Shown here one piece after another: positions 35,333 through 44,116 of a stretch of DNA of 64,000 nt. The DNA is from Streptomyces pseudovenezuelae (GTDB taxonomy: Bacteria > Actinomycetota > Actinomycetes > Streptomycetales > Streptomycetaceae). A program made the translations under genes and the position numbers. Position 1 is the first letter of the stretch. Each line of letters opens with the position of its first letter. The notes below the pieces were generated by a model, which made no database searches, was not told the DNA's origin, and saw only the letters and a list, made by a program, of their open reading frames with translations. Location of the stretch: the NCBI RefSeq assembly GCF_029892565.1, contig NZ_JARXVH010000011.1:1-64000 (forward strand), given 5' to 3'.

Positions 35333-36955
35333 ATGACGGACGGGGCGGGCAGGGCCTGGATCGGGCGCCGGCTCACCGTACAGAGCTGGTTCTACCTGGT
35401 CCTGGCGCTCATGATGCTGGTGGTCGTGATCGGCACCGCGGTGGGCGCGAGTCTGCTGGACCGGACGGCGCAGGTGACCGACCAGTTGCTCGGGCACGTC
35501 CAGCCCGCCCAGACGGAGGCGTACCGGCTGCAGGCCACCCTGGTGAACCAGGAGACCGGCATCCGGGGCTACGCGATCGCCGCCGACCGGCAGTTCCTGG
35601 AGCCGTACACCCAGGGCAAGCGGGACGAGACCCGGGTGGCCGCCCGGCTGCGCTCCCTGGTCGCCGACCGGCCACGGCTCCTCGCCGACCTCGACGCGGT
35701 CCAGCAGGGCGCCGCCAACTGGCGCGACACCTACGCCGAACCGCTCGCCGCCTCCGTCACCCCGGGCCGGCCCCGGACCATCGACCAGAACACCACGGAC
35801 CGCGGCAAGGAGAAGTTCGACCACCTCCGCGCCCTGTGGACGCAACAGAACCGGGACCTGACGCAGGCGCTCCGCGACGGCCAGGAGAAGCTGGCGCACG
35901 AGCGGACGGTACGCAACGCGGTCCTCAGCGGCATGGTCGTCCTCTTCCTACTGACCGGGCTCACGCTCGCGATCCTCGTACGGCTGCTCGTCACCCGCCC
36001 GCTGGAGGCGCTGCGCGAGGCGTCCCGGCAGGTGGCCGACGGAGACTTCGACCACGTCATCAGGGGCGGCGGACCGGCGGACCTGGCCGCGGTGGCCGCC
36101 GACGTCGAGGGCATGCGGCAGCAGATCGTCGCCGAGCTGGCAGCCTCCCGCAGCCAGCGGGACATCCTGACCCGGCAGGCCGCCGACCTGGACGCCCAGG
36201 CCGTCGAACTGCGCCGCTCCAACGCCGAGTTGGAGCAGTTCGCCTACGTCGCCTCGCACGACCTCCAGGAGCCGCTGCGCAAGGTCGCCTCCTTCTGCCA
36301 GCTCCTGGAGAAGCGGTACGGCGACCAGCTCGACGAACGGGGCCAGCAGTACATCGACTTCGCCGTCGACGGCGCGAAACGCATGCAGGTCCTCATCAAC
36401 GACCTGCTCACCTTCTCCCGGGTCGGCCGTGTCAACGACACCCAGGTGCCCGTCGATCTCGACCAGACCCTCGACCAGGCGATGACGAACCTGACGGCGG
36501 CCGTCGAGGAGTCCGGCGCCCGCGTCGACCGCCCGGACACCCTGCCCGAGATCGTCGGCGACCCCACGCTGCTGGCCATGCTGTGGCAGAACCTGATCGG
36601 CAACGCCCTCAAGTTCCGCCACACGGACCGCGCACCGCACGTGACGATCATCTGTGCCGTGGACCCCGACCGGCCGGACACCTGGCTCGTGTGGGTCACC
36701 GACAACGGCATCGGCATCCCCGCGGAGTTCGCCGAGAAGGTCTTCGTCATCTTCCAACGGCTGCACGGCCGCGACGCCTACGGCGGCACCGGCATCGGCC
36801 TGGCCCTGTGCAAGAAGATCGTGGAGTATCACGGGGGCACGATCTGGCTCGACACCGGCCGCACCGAGGGCACCCGCTTCTGCTTCACTCTTCCTTTCGC
36901 CACCGTGCCGGTGATCGCCTCCGCCCCCCGCACCGAGAAGAAGGCCCTGACATGA
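35333..36955 (+). CDS. Membrane sensor histidine kinase (CHASE3-HAMP-HisKA-HATPase)
   Basis: The 540-residue kinase has TM1 at 17-40, an extracellular CHASE3-like domain (VNQETGIRGYAIAADRQFLE), TM2 near 195-220, HAMP (TRPLEALREASRQVADGDF) and a coiled coil (DLDAQAVELRRSNAELEQF). HisKA follows with its His in YVASHDLQEPLRKV near 308, then HATPase motifs NLIGNALKF near 420, DNGIGIP near 457 and GGTGIGLAL near 483. This S-H-D-L-Q-E-P-L subtype is usually paired with small Rcp1-like receivers, as here. An in-frame GTG at 35318 is an alternative start. Its stop overlaps the next ATG by 4 bp. It is the likely phosphodonor for both flanking receivers. Confidence 0.93.
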   Translation: MTDGAGRAWIGRRLTVQSWFYLVLALMMLVVVIGTAVGASLLDRTAQVTDQLLGHVQPAQTEAYRLQATLVNQETGIRGYAIAADRQFLEPYTQGKRDETRVAARLRSLVADRPRLLADLDAVQQGAANWRDTYAEPLAASVTPGRPRTIDQNTTDRGKEKFDHLRALWTQQNRDLTQALRDGQEKLAHERTVRNAVLSGMVVLFLLTGLTLAILVRLLVTRPLEALREASRQVADGDFDHVIRGGGPADLAAVAADVEGMRQQIVAELAASRSQRDILTRQAADLDAQAVELRRSNAELEQFAYVASHDLQEPLRKVASFCQLLEKRYGDQLDERGQQYIDFAVDGAKRMQVLINDLLTFSRVGRVNDTQVPVDLDQTLDQAMTNLTAAVEESGARVDRPDTLPEIVGDPTLLAMLWQNLIGNALKFRHTDRAPHVTIICAVDPDRPDTWLVWVTDNGIGIPAEFAEKVFVIFQRLHGRDAYGGTGIGLALCKKIVEYHGGTIWLDTGRTEGTRFCFTLPFATVPVIASAPRTEKKALT

Positions 36956-37401
36956 CCACCCCTCCCGCCACCACCATCGACGTCCTGCTCGTGGAGGACG
37001 ACCCCGGCGACGAGTTGATGACCCGCGAGGCCTTCGAGGACAACAAGATCGGCAACACCCTGCACGTCGTACGGGACGGCGAGGAGGCCCTCGACTTCCT
37101 CTACCAACGCGGTGACCACACGAACGCGCCCCGCCCCGGCCTCATCCTGCTCGACCTCAACCTGCCCAAGTACGACGGCCGTCAGGTCCTGGAGGAGATC
37201 AAGTCGGACCCGGACCTCGCCCACATCCCCGTGGTCATCCTCACCACCTCGGCGGCCGAGGAGGACATCCTGCGCAGCTACAAGCTGCACGCCAACGCCT
37301 ATGTCACCAAGCCCGTGGACCTGGACCAGTTCATCGCCGCGGTCCGCCAGATCGACGACTTCTTCGTCCAGGTCGTACGGCTGCCCCGCACCGGCATGTG
37401 A
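36952..37401 (+). CDS. Single-domain response regulator (Rcp1-like)
   Basis: The 149-residue protein is a receiver domain only: VLLVEDDPGDELMTREAF at the start, phospho-acceptor in LILLDLNLPKYDGRQVL near residue 68, VVILTTSAAEED, and the Lys in AYVTKPVDLDQF. The long beta4-alpha4 region and the FFVQVVRLP tail are typical of Rcp1-like regulators partnered with phytochrome-type or CHASE3 kinases. It has no output domain, so it acts by protein contact or as a phosphate shuttle in the relay. Translationally coupled to the kinase (ATGA overlap). A strong hairpin terminator follows. Confidence 0.92.
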   Translation: MTTPPATTIDVLLVEDDPGDELMTREAFEDNKIGNTLHVVRDGEEALDFLYQRGDHTNAPRPGLILLDLNLPKYDGRQVLEEIKSDPDLAHIPVVILTTSAAEEDILRSYKLHANAYVTKPVDLDQFIAAVRQIDDFFVQVVRLPRTGM

Positions 37402-37428
37402 ACCGCGCGGGACAGCGGGCACGCGAAA

Positions 37429-37457
37429 GCCCCAGGACTCCTTGGAAGTCCCGGGGC
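37429..37457. terminator. Bidirectional hairpin terminator
   Basis: GCCCCAGGACT (37429-37439) pairs with AGTCCCGGGGC (37447-37457), a 10-bp stem with one A-C mismatch and a 7-base loop. It sits between the convergent receiver gene and PRC-barrel gene, 28 bp after one stop and 15 bp from the other. Confidence 0.8.
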
Positions 37458-37471
37458 CGCGGTGCAGCGGA

Positions 37472-37864
37472 TCAGGCCATGGGCCTGCGCGGGGTGCCCA
37501 TGTCGGGGCCGCTGCGCGGGGTGTTCGTGCCGTAGTACGTGCCCAGCTCATCGTGGTAGCCCTGGTCGCCGAGGTGCTTCTCGCGGTCGAACTCGGGGGC
37601 GTCCTTGATCTGTTGCTTGGTGCGGTCGACGAAGACCTTCTGGTCGTCCGAGTCGATCCTGATGACCGTGCTCGCCGGGAGCAGGACCTCCTTGCCGAAG
37701 ATCCACACACCGGTGTCCACCACCAGGTAGGCGTCGCCGACCTCGTCGGAATGCTTGTCGACCTTGCCGATACTGCCGTCCGTGGCCTCTACCTTGTAAC
37801 CAGTGAGGTCGACGCTCGCCAGACGGCCCGCGGTCGACTGGTAATCCCAGACATTTTCATTCAC
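37472..37864 (-). CDS. PRC-barrel domain protein
   Basis: The 130-residue protein has an N-terminal PRC-barrel (DLTGYKVEATDGSIGKVDKHS, DAYLVVDTGVWIFGKEVLLPAS) of about 85 residues, then a charged C-terminal tail (YHDELGTYYGTNTPRSGP). PRC-barrel proteins of this length are common stress-induced proteins in streptomycetes; the fold resembles photosynthetic reaction-centre H subunits and RimM, but the role is unknown. Convergent with the receiver gene. A/T-rich sequence upstream (37865-37985) suggests its own promoter. Confidence 0.85.
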   Translation of the reverse strand: MNENVWDYQSTAGRLASVDLTGYKVEATDGSIGKVDKHSDEVGDAYLVVDTGVWIFGKEVLLPASTVIRIDSDDQKVFVDRTKQQIKDAPEFDREKHLGDQGYHDELGTYYGTNTPRSGPDMGTPRRPMA

Positions 37865-38008
37865 GCGAAAACAACTCCTCCAGTAAATCCGGCCTCAACG
37901 ACCGGCTTCTTCCGAGTGCCCAACACCCAGAACTTCACGCACTGTTGGAGTATTTAAAATCCGCTTTACAATTCACCTAAATTCGAGCGCTGAAATAAAT
38001 CACGCGGA

Positions 38009-38998
38009 TCAGCGGGCCCGGTCCCGGTCCCTGTCCGACAGGAAGGACGCGAGGGTGTGCATGTAGGCCTCGCGGTCCTCCCACATGGCCATGCGCGCGC
38101 TGTTCGGGAACTCGACCCTCTCGGTGGAGGGAAGATGTTGTTCCAGCGTGTCCGTGGAGTCGACGGCGAACTCGTCGTAGCGACCGCGGGTGAGCAGGAC
38201 GGGATACCTGATGCGGCGCAGCTCGGAGGTGCGGTCCCAAGGGGAGAGGTTTCCGGTCATCACGAACTCGTTCGGGCCGTTCATGGTGGCGTACACCTGG
38301 TTGCCGTCGACATTCGCGGCGCTGCGCAGCAGGGCCTCGGGGTACGGGTCGAGACGGCAGAAGAAGTTCGCGTAGAAAACGTTCACCGCGTCGAGATATT
38401 CAGGTGCGGTGTAGTCGCCCTTCGCCTCGTATTCGTCCAGGACGCTCTGTACGTCGGCCGGCAGGAGCGTGCGCAGATACCGGGTGCCCGCGACGAACTG
38501 CGGCGCGCTGGACGAGGTGCTGGCCAGCACGACGGCGCCCACCTCACGGGGCTGACGGAGCAGGTACTCGATGGCGAGCCAGCCGCCCCACGAGTGTCCG
38601 TACAGGTGGAAGTGGCGCAGGCCGAGCGCGCTCCTGACCGCCTCCAGTTCGGCGACGAAGCGGTCGATCCGCCAGAGCCCGGGGTTGTCGGGCTTGTCCG
38701 ATCGACCGCAGCCGAGCTGGTCGTAGAACACGACCGGCCGGTCGGTGGCCAGGTCACCGAGGGACTACAGGTAGTCGTGTCCCGCGCCCGGTCCGCCGTG
38801 CAGCACCAGCAACGCCGGCCGCCGGCCACTGCCGACGACGTTCACCCAGACCCGGCCGCCGGGGACATCGACGTACCGCTCACCCGGCCGCAGACCGGAT
38901 CCGCCACCGGAACGGGGCTTGCCCGCGGCGGCCACGGGTACGAGGCCGCCCGCTGCCAGGGCGCTGGACGACTTGAGAACGTTGCGACGGTTGATCAT
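38009..38998 (-). pseudogene. Proline-iminopeptidase-like alpha/beta hydrolase with Tat signal, interrupted by TAG
   Basis: The single frame from ATG 38998 to stop 38009 encodes a 329-residue alpha/beta hydrolase but has an in-frame TAG at codon 78 (38767-38765). Before it lie a twin-arginine leader (NRRNVLKSSSALAAGG) and the oxyanion motif LVLHGGPGAGHDYL. After it come VVFYDQLGCGRSDKP, the nucleophile GHSWGGWLAIEYLL, and the Asp/His region (TRGRYDEF, FPNSARMAMWED). Everything apart from the TAG is intact, including frame and C-terminus, so the change is recent or a base error; family members commonly have a Gln or Glu codon there. A truncated product could start at Met 38731 but would lack the signal and oxyanion loop. 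Confidence 0.85.
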
Positions 38999-39211
38999 CG
39001 TGAGGACTCTCTGCTCTCCTGTTGACGCGCGACGGTCATGGGCGCCCCCGGGTGCCCAACCAACCCTCTGTCGGCCCGGCATGATCGTGCATCGGCCAGT
39101 TGACCTACTTCCGACCGCTGCCCACCCCCTGGTTCGCGACCCGATCTCGCCTACTCTGACCAGTGAGGAACAGGCCGGACGCCCGTCTGCCGTGCACACC
39201 AGGAGGTACCG

Positions 39212-40204
39212 ATGAAGATGTTGATCAACGTCCCGGAAACCGTGGTGGCGGACGCGTTGCGAGGCATGGCGGCCGCGCACCCCGAGCTCACCGTCGACGT
39301 GGAGAACCGCGTGATCGTACGGCGGGACGCCCCCGTGGCCGGGAAGGTCGCCCTGATCTCCGGCGGCGGCTCGGGGCACGAGCCGCTGCACGGCGGATTC
39401 GTGGGTCCCGGCATGCTCTCCGCCGCCTGTCCGGGCGAGGTGTTCACCTCGCCGGTGCCGGATCAGATGGTGCGCGCGGCGGCGGCCGTGGACAGCGGGG
39501 CCGGCGTGCTGTTCATCGTGAAGAACTACACGGGTGACGTGCTCAACTTCGACATGGCGGCGGAGCTGGCCGAGGACGAGGGCATCCAGGTCGCCAAGGT
39601 GCTGGTGAACGACGACGTGGCGGTCACCGACAGCCTCTACACGGCGGGCCGCCGCGGCACCGGCGCCACCCTGTTCGTGGAGAAGATCGCGGGCGCCGCG
39701 GCGGAGGAGGGACAGCCGCTGGACCGGGTGGCGTCGATCGCCCGGCAGGTCAACGAGAACTCGCGCAGCTTCGGCGTCGCGCTCAGCGCCGGCACCACGC
39801 CCGCCAAGGGCACCCCGACCTTCGATCTGCCCGCCGGCGAGCTGGAGTTGGGGGTCGGCATCCACGGCGAGCCCGGCCGGGAGCGGCGGCCGATGATGAC
39901 CTCGGGCGAGATCGCCGACTTCGCGGTGAACGCGGTCCTGGAGGACCTGCCCCCGCGCAACCCGGTCCTCGTCCTGGTCAACGGCATGGGCGGGACCCCG
40001 CTGCTTGAGCTGTACGGGTTCAACGCCGAGGTGCAGCGGGTGCTCGCCGCCCGCGGTGTCGCCGTGGCCCGCACCCTCGTCGGCAACTACGTCACGTCGC
40101 TGGACATGGCCGGCGCGTCGGTCACCCTGTGCCAGATCGACGAGGAGACGCTGCGGCTGTGGGACGCCCCGGTGAAGACGCCGGGGCTGCGCTGGGGCGT
40201 GTGA
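39212..40204 (+). CDS. dhaK: Dihydroxyacetone kinase subunit DhaK
   Basis: The 330-residue subunit binds dihydroxyacetone covalently. GGGSGHEPLHGGFVGPGML near residue 50 forms part of the substrate site, and the catalytic His lies in GVGIHGEPGRERRP near 218. NYTGDVLNFDMAAE and VNGMGGTPLLELY are further family marks. The ATG at 39212 has an AGGAGG ribosome site. It heads dhaKLM, in which DhaL-bound ADP is rephosphorylated by DhaM, itself phosphorylated by PTS HPr, so Dha is converted to dihydroxyacetone phosphate using PEP. Confidence 0.97.
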   Translation: MKMLINVPETVVADALRGMAAAHPELTVDVENRVIVRRDAPVAGKVALISGGGSGHEPLHGGFVGPGMLSAACPGEVFTSPVPDQMVRAAAAVDSGAGVLFIVKNYTGDVLNFDMAAELAEDEGIQVAKVLVNDDVAVTDSLYTAGRRGTGATLFVEKIAGAAAEEGQPLDRVASIARQVNENSRSFGVALSAGTTPAKGTPTFDLPAGELELGVGIHGEPGRERRPMMTSGEIADFAVNAVLEDLPPRNPVLVLVNGMGGTPLLELYGFNAEVQRVLAARGVAVARTLVGNYVTSLDMAGASVTLCQIDEETLRLWDAPVKTPGLRWGV

Positions 40205-40250
40205 CAGGGGGACCGGCGACCGCAACGCACCTACCACGCAAGGAGATCCC

Positions 40251-40850
40251 GTGCTCGACGCCGACTTCTTCCGCCGTTGGATGACGGCGACCGCCGCTTC
40301 CGTCGACCGCGAGGCGGAACGGCTCACCGCCCTCGACTCCCCCATCGGGGACGCGGACCACGGCAGCAATCTGCAACGCGGGTTCCGGGCCGTGGCCGCC
40401 ACGCTGGAGAAGGAGGCGCCGGACACGCCCGGAGCGGTTCTGACGCTCGCCGGCCGGACGCTGATCTCGACGGTCGGCGGCGCGTCGGGGCCCCTGTACG
40501 GGACGCTGCTGCGCCGCACCGGCAAGGCGCTCGGGGACGCCGGTGAGGTGAGCGAGGCGGAGTTCGCCCAGGCGCTGCGGACGGGAGTGGACGCGGTCTC
40601 GACGCTCGGCGGGGCCGCGCCGGGCGACAAGACGATGATCGACGCCCTGGTGCCGGCCGTGGACGCGCTCCCCGACGGTTTCGGCGCGGCCCGGTCCGCC
40701 GCCGAGGAGGGCGCGCTGGCGACGACACCGCTGCAGGCGCACAAGGGCCGGGCGAGCTATCTCGGCGAGCGCAGCATCGGGCACCAGGATCCCGGGGCCA
40801 CCTCGGCGTCCCTGCTGATCGCGGCTCTGGCGGAGGCGAACGGTGAGTGA
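40251..40850 (+). CDS. dhaL: Dihydroxyacetone kinase subunit DhaL
   Basis: The 199-residue all-helical ADP-binding subunit carries the Mg-binding Asp residues in LDSPIGDADHGSNL (Asp29, 34, 36) and the nucleotide-binding motifs STVGGASGPLYGTLLRR and GDKTMIDAL. The C-terminus ends HQDPGATSASLLIAAL. It starts at GTG 40251, 46 bp after dhaK, and its end overlaps the dhaM start by 8 bp. Confidence 0.97.
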   Translation: MLDADFFRRWMTATAASVDREAERLTALDSPIGDADHGSNLQRGFRAVAATLEKEAPDTPGAVLTLAGRTLISTVGGASGPLYGTLLRRTGKALGDAGEVSEAEFAQALRTGVDAVSTLGGAAPGDKTMIDALVPAVDALPDGFGAARSAAEEGALATTPLQAHKGRASYLGERSIGHQDPGATSASLLIAALAEANGE

Positions 40851-41253
40851 CGGCAAGCTGGTCGGGATCGTGCTCGTGTCGCACAGCGCGGAGGTCGCCG
40901 CGTCGGTGGCCGAGCTGGCGAAGGGTCTGGCGGGCGGCGGCATCACGGTGCCGGTCGCCGCTGCGGGCGGCACCGAGGGCGGTGGCCTCGGCACCAGCTC
41001 GGAACTGATCGCCGCCGCGGCCGCGTCGGTAGACCAGGGTGCCGGAGTCGCTGTTCTCACCGACCTCGGCAGCGCGGTCCTCACCGTGAAGGCCCTGCTC
41101 GCCGAGGGCGACGAACTCCCGCCCGACACCCACCTGGTGGACGCCCCGTTCGTCGAGGGCGCGGTGGCCGCGGTCGTCACGGCGGCCACGGGCGCCGACC
41201 TGGCCGCGGTGGAGGCGGCGGCCGGGGAGGCGTACACCTACCGCAAGGCATGA
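40843..41253 (+). CDS. dhaM: PTS-dependent dihydroxyacetone phosphotransferase subunit DhaM
   Basis: The 136-residue protein is an EIIA-mannose-like domain: GIVLVSHSAEVA has the phospho-accepting His14, and GVAVLTDLGSAVLTVKALL forms the conserved core. It lacks the HPr and EI-like extensions of the E. coli protein, as in other actinobacteria, so it depends on general PTS phosphoryl transfer. It passes phosphate to ADP on DhaL. GTG start inside dhaL, so translationally coupled; a GC-rich hairpin terminator follows. Confidence 0.95.
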   Translation: MSDGKLVGIVLVSHSAEVAASVAELAKGLAGGGITVPVAAAGGTEGGGLGTSSELIAAAAASVDQGAGVAVLTDLGSAVLTVKALLAEGDELPPDTHLVDAPFVEGAVAAVVTAATGADLAAVEAAAGEAYTYRKA

Positions 41254-41259
41254 ACACGC

Positions 41260-41293
41260 GGCGCCGACGGACCCGGGAGGGCCCGCCGGCGCC
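41260..41293. terminator. Hairpin terminator between dhaM and the chitosanase gene
   Basis: GGCGCCGACGG (41260-41270) pairs with CCGCCGGCGCC (41283-41293), 10 of 11 positions, around a 12-base loop. It lies between two convergent stops and can serve both strands. Confidence 0.75.
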
Positions 41294-41299
41294 CTCGGC

Positions 41300-41995
41300 T
41301 CACTTGCCCCGCACGAACATCCGCGCCAACCGCTCCCCCGTGGCGACCGCTGCCGCATGGTCCTCGATCGGCTTGACCTGCGAGTCCTTGAAGACGATGT
41401 AGGTGACGCCGGAGGCCGTGCCGCCGCCGCGCGGGTCCGGCTGGATGCCGAGGCCGCGGGCGGTGGCGTAGGACGCCTCGCCGATGATGTCGTGCGGGCC
41501 GACGTCGCCGACCACGGCGTACTGCACGCGGTCCCGGTAGACCACGGCGGCGACCGAACCCCCGCGCACCCCGTGGTCGCGGTGGTTCCAGATCCGGCTC
41601 GCCATGGGCACGACGATGTAGGGGAGCCGCTCGGCGCTCAGATGGCGGCCGTCGGCCTGCTGGTAGGCGGTCATGTCGGAGAAGAGCGGGTCGGTACGGC
41701 GGTTGCAGCGGGCCGTGGGCCGCCCGTCGCAGTCGATGTCCATGTCAGCCTTCCAGAAGACGGCGTCCCGGGTGCCGCAGACCGGGATGTCGGCCGGTGT
41801 GCCGTCGTCGCTGCGGTAGCGACCGCGGGAGACCTGGGTGCAGTCCCGCGCCCTGGCCAGCAGGTCCGCGGCGGTCACGGCGCCCTCGCGCCACACCACC
41901 GGCTCCTGCTCGATGCGGTGCGCGGCGGCGGGCACGGTCGTCGGGGTGAGCAGGGCGGCGCTTGCCGCGGCCAGTGTCAGCGACTGGACACGCAC
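41300..41995 (-). CDS. Secreted chitosanase, glycoside hydrolase family 75
   Basis: The 231-residue protein has a Sec signal peptide (SLTLAAASAALLTPTTVPAAA, cleavage near residue 25) and a GH75 domain. FWKADMDIDCDGRPTARCN holds the family catalytic Asp; YIVVPMASRIW, AVVYRDRVQYAVVGDVGP with HDIIGEAS follow, and YIVFKDSQV lies near the end. It hydrolyses chitosan outside the cell by inversion of configuration. The GTG at 41993-41995 was chosen because it starts the signal peptide. It is divergent from an FN3 lipoprotein; carbohydrate-control sites were looked for upstream but none was clear. Confidence 0.9.
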   Translation of the reverse strand: MRVQSLTLAAASAALLTPTTVPAAAHRIEQEPVVWREGAVTAADLLARARDCTQVSRGRYRSDDGTPADIPVCGTRDAVFWKADMDIDCDGRPTARCNRRTDPLFSDMTAYQQADGRHLSAERLPYIVVPMASRIWNHRDHGVRGGSVAAVVYRDRVQYAVVGDVGPHDIIGEASYATARGLGIQPDPRGGGTASGVTYIVFKDSQVKPIEDHAAAVATGERLARMFVRGK

Positions 41996-42415
41996 GATAA
42001 GGGAGCCTCTCCTGGGGGACACTGACGGACACTCAGCCCACCCTGGTGCCGTTGTGATCACGCGGCCACCGTTGGGGGGCCGTACGGTGCACGACCCTGT
42101 CGGGAGGTCCCGTCCCCGAACTTCCGGCAGGGGCCGGGCACCTGAGCCCGTATCGGCTCCGGCCGCCCGGCCGCCCACGTCCGGCGCGGGATCAGCGACG
42201 ACAGCGGCCCGCGCCACCGGCCCGAACTCCCCATCCCTCAAAGGGGGTTCGGCCGTCTGGAGCTTCAGCATACGTAACGCCCGAGGACCGTCACCAACGG
42301 GACCGCCCGTGGTCCGCGCATCGCCCGCCCACCGTCCGCCCTCTTGATGCGACCACGTCAGCGGAGCCATATTGGTCCGGACCATTGCTGTCGCGCCGTC
42401 CGGGGAGGCAGAGTC
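41996..42415. other. Divergent intergenic region between chitosanase and FN3 lipoprotein
   Basis: About 420 bp without a gene. It contains several short GC-rich dyads, and a stretch near 42255-42275 (AGCTTCAGCATACG) with lower GC is the best place for a promoter. No DasR-like or other known operator was recognised. Confidence 0.4.
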
Positions 42416-43399
42416 GTGCGTCGTGTCGTCCTACTCCTGCGCACAGCCGCCACGACCTGCGCGGCCGTGACGCTCCTCGCGTCCTGTGCCCGGGGCGGCT
42501 CGGACGCCGACGACGGCGGCCGGCTGCCGGGGGCGCCGGTCGGCGTCACCGCGGCGGCGGGCAGTGCCACCAGCGTGCACGTGATGTGGAACGCGGTGTC
42601 CGCGGACCCGCCCGTCACCGCCTACGAGGTGTACCGGGGCACCACCAAGGTCCAGGAGGTACCGGCGGCCGAGCGCATGGTGGACGTCATCCGGCTCAGC
42701 CCCTCCACTGCGTACGTTTTCTCCGTGCGGGCCCGCAGCGGCGATGACCTGCTCGGGCCGCGCAGCACGGAGGTGCGGGCCACGACCCCCGCGGCCGTGG
42801 CGGCGGACGCGAAGCCCCCGACCCGCCCGGGCGCCACCCGGGGCAAGACGGTCGGCAGCAGGGCCGTCCAGCTCTCCTGGTCCGCGTCGAAGGACGACTG
42901 GGCGGTGCTGTCGTACGACGTCTACCAGGGCACCTCGAAGATCCACAGTGTCGGCGGGAACCAGACGGCGACCGTGGTGACGGGACTGCGGCCGGGCACC
43001 CGTTACGCCTTCACCGTCCGCGCCCGTGACGCGGCGGACAACCTCTCGCCGCCCGGCGCGACCGTCCGCCTCACCACGCCGGGCTCCGACGACGGCAAGG
43101 ACACCGCGCCCATCGCCTTCCGCGCGAGCACCCATCGCGCGGACGGGGCGTATTACATCGACCTCGCCTGGGTCCCGCCGCGCACGGACGGCGTGGTAAC
43201 GGAGTACGAGATCCGGCTCGACGGACAGACCGCCACCTCACTGGTGTACGGCGGGAACCCGCCGCGCGACAAGGCGACCTATTCCTTCTACGTCGGCCGG
43301 GACGCCGGCGTCAGCCATCGGGTGCGGATCCGGGCCAAGCTGCCCGACGGCACGTGGGGCGGTTTCTCACCGGAGGTGACCTGCACGACGACCCCCTGA
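42416..43399 (+). CDS. Lipoprotein with fibronectin type III domains
   Basis: The 327-residue protein has a lipoprotein signal (VVLLLRTAATTCAAVTLLASC, lipobox L-A-S-C with Cys24) and three FN3-like domains: about 37-125 (APVGVTAAAGSATSVHVMW), 138-225 (RPGATRGKTVGSRAVQLSW with RPGTRYAFTVRARDAADN), and 235-325 (YIDLAWVPPRTDGVVTEYEI). FN3 modules in streptomycetes usually support binding of extracellular polymers. It has no catalytic domain. The GTG at 42416 follows GGGGAGG. The chitosanase gene diverges from the same region, suggesting a shared role at the cell surface. Confidence 0.88.
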   Translation: MRRVVLLLRTAATTCAAVTLLASCARGGSDADDGGRLPGAPVGVTAAAGSATSVHVMWNAVSADPPVTAYEVYRGTTKVQEVPAAERMVDVIRLSPSTAYVFSVRARSGDDLLGPRSTEVRATTPAAVAADAKPPTRPGATRGKTVGSRAVQLSWSASKDDWAVLSYDVYQGTSKIHSVGGNQTATVVTGLRPGTRYAFTVRARDAADNLSPPGATVRLTTPGSDDGKDTAPIAFRASTHRADGAYYIDLAWVPPRTDGVVTEYEIRLDGQTATSLVYGGNPPRDKATYSFYVGRDAGVSHRVRIRAKLPDGTWGGFSPEVTCTTTP

Positions 43400-43567
43400 C
43401 GGCAGCTCGCGCATGGGCCGGACGAAGTAATCCGTCACCTGCCCGGTGGCGCTCCGCGTGCGGGACGGGCCGGGGGCACAAAGGCTGCCCCTGAGAGGCA
43501 GCACGGGCGTTCCCCGACCCTCGGCGGCGCTAGGGATGTACCGCCAACCGTGCCGCCGGAGGCTCCC

Positions 43568-44116
43568 ATGCGCATGACTCGTCCACCCCTCCGCACCGCG
43601 GCAGCCGTCGTCGCGCTCCCCCTGGCCCTGGCCGCCACCCCGGCCGCGGCCCTGGGCTCGGGGATCTCCGTGAGCACGAGCGGGTCCACGGTGTCGGTGA
43701 CGACCACCACCTGCTCCCAGACCAGCTCCAGCGGCAGCTGGGGTTCGGCCTCGCTGCTCAACAGCAGTCAGGCGGACTTCGCCCAGGGACGGCAGGCGGC
43801 CCTCTCGGGGACGACCGGCCTCCAGTCGGCGGCTTGGCAGACCGTGAACCCCGGCACGTACACCGTCGTGGTGGTGTGCGCGGGCGGCGCCAAGAGCACC
43901 GCGGGCACCCAGTCCGTGATCGTGTCGGCCGCCTCCACGCCCACCATCTCCGCCACGGCCTCGCCGTCGCCCTCGCGCGGTGTCATGGGCGGTATCGGCG
44001 GCGCGGTCAAGGACTACGGGCCGCTCACCCTGACCGCGGGCAGTGCCCTGGTCGGGGCGGGTGTCATCGCCACGGCCTGGTTCCTGCGCCGCCGAGCCAA
44101 GCCCTACCGGCTCTGA
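43568..44116 (+). CDS. Secreted Ser/Thr-rich protein with C-terminal membrane anchor
   Basis: The 182-residue protein has a signal peptide (PPLRTAAAVVALPLALAATPAAA), a Ser/Thr-rich extracellular region (SVSTSGSTVSVTTTTCSQTSS, with a second Cys in VVVVCAGG), a Pro/Ser linker (STPTISATASPSPSRG), and a C-terminal helix (LTAGSALVGAGVIATAWFL) followed by RRRAKPYRL. This is the layout of a surface protein anchored by its C-terminus, though no sortase LPxTG motif is present. Function is unknown. It overlaps the convergent PadR gene by 13 bp. ATG at 43568. Confidence 0.8.
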   Translation: MRMTRPPLRTAAAVVALPLALAATPAAALGSGISVSTSGSTVSVTTTTCSQTSSSGSWGSASLLNSSQADFAQGRQAALSGTTGLQSAAWQTVNPGTYTVVVVCAGGAKSTAGTQSVIVSAASTPTISATASPSPSRGVMGGIGGAVKDYGPLTLTAGSALVGAGVIATAWFLRRRAKPYRL

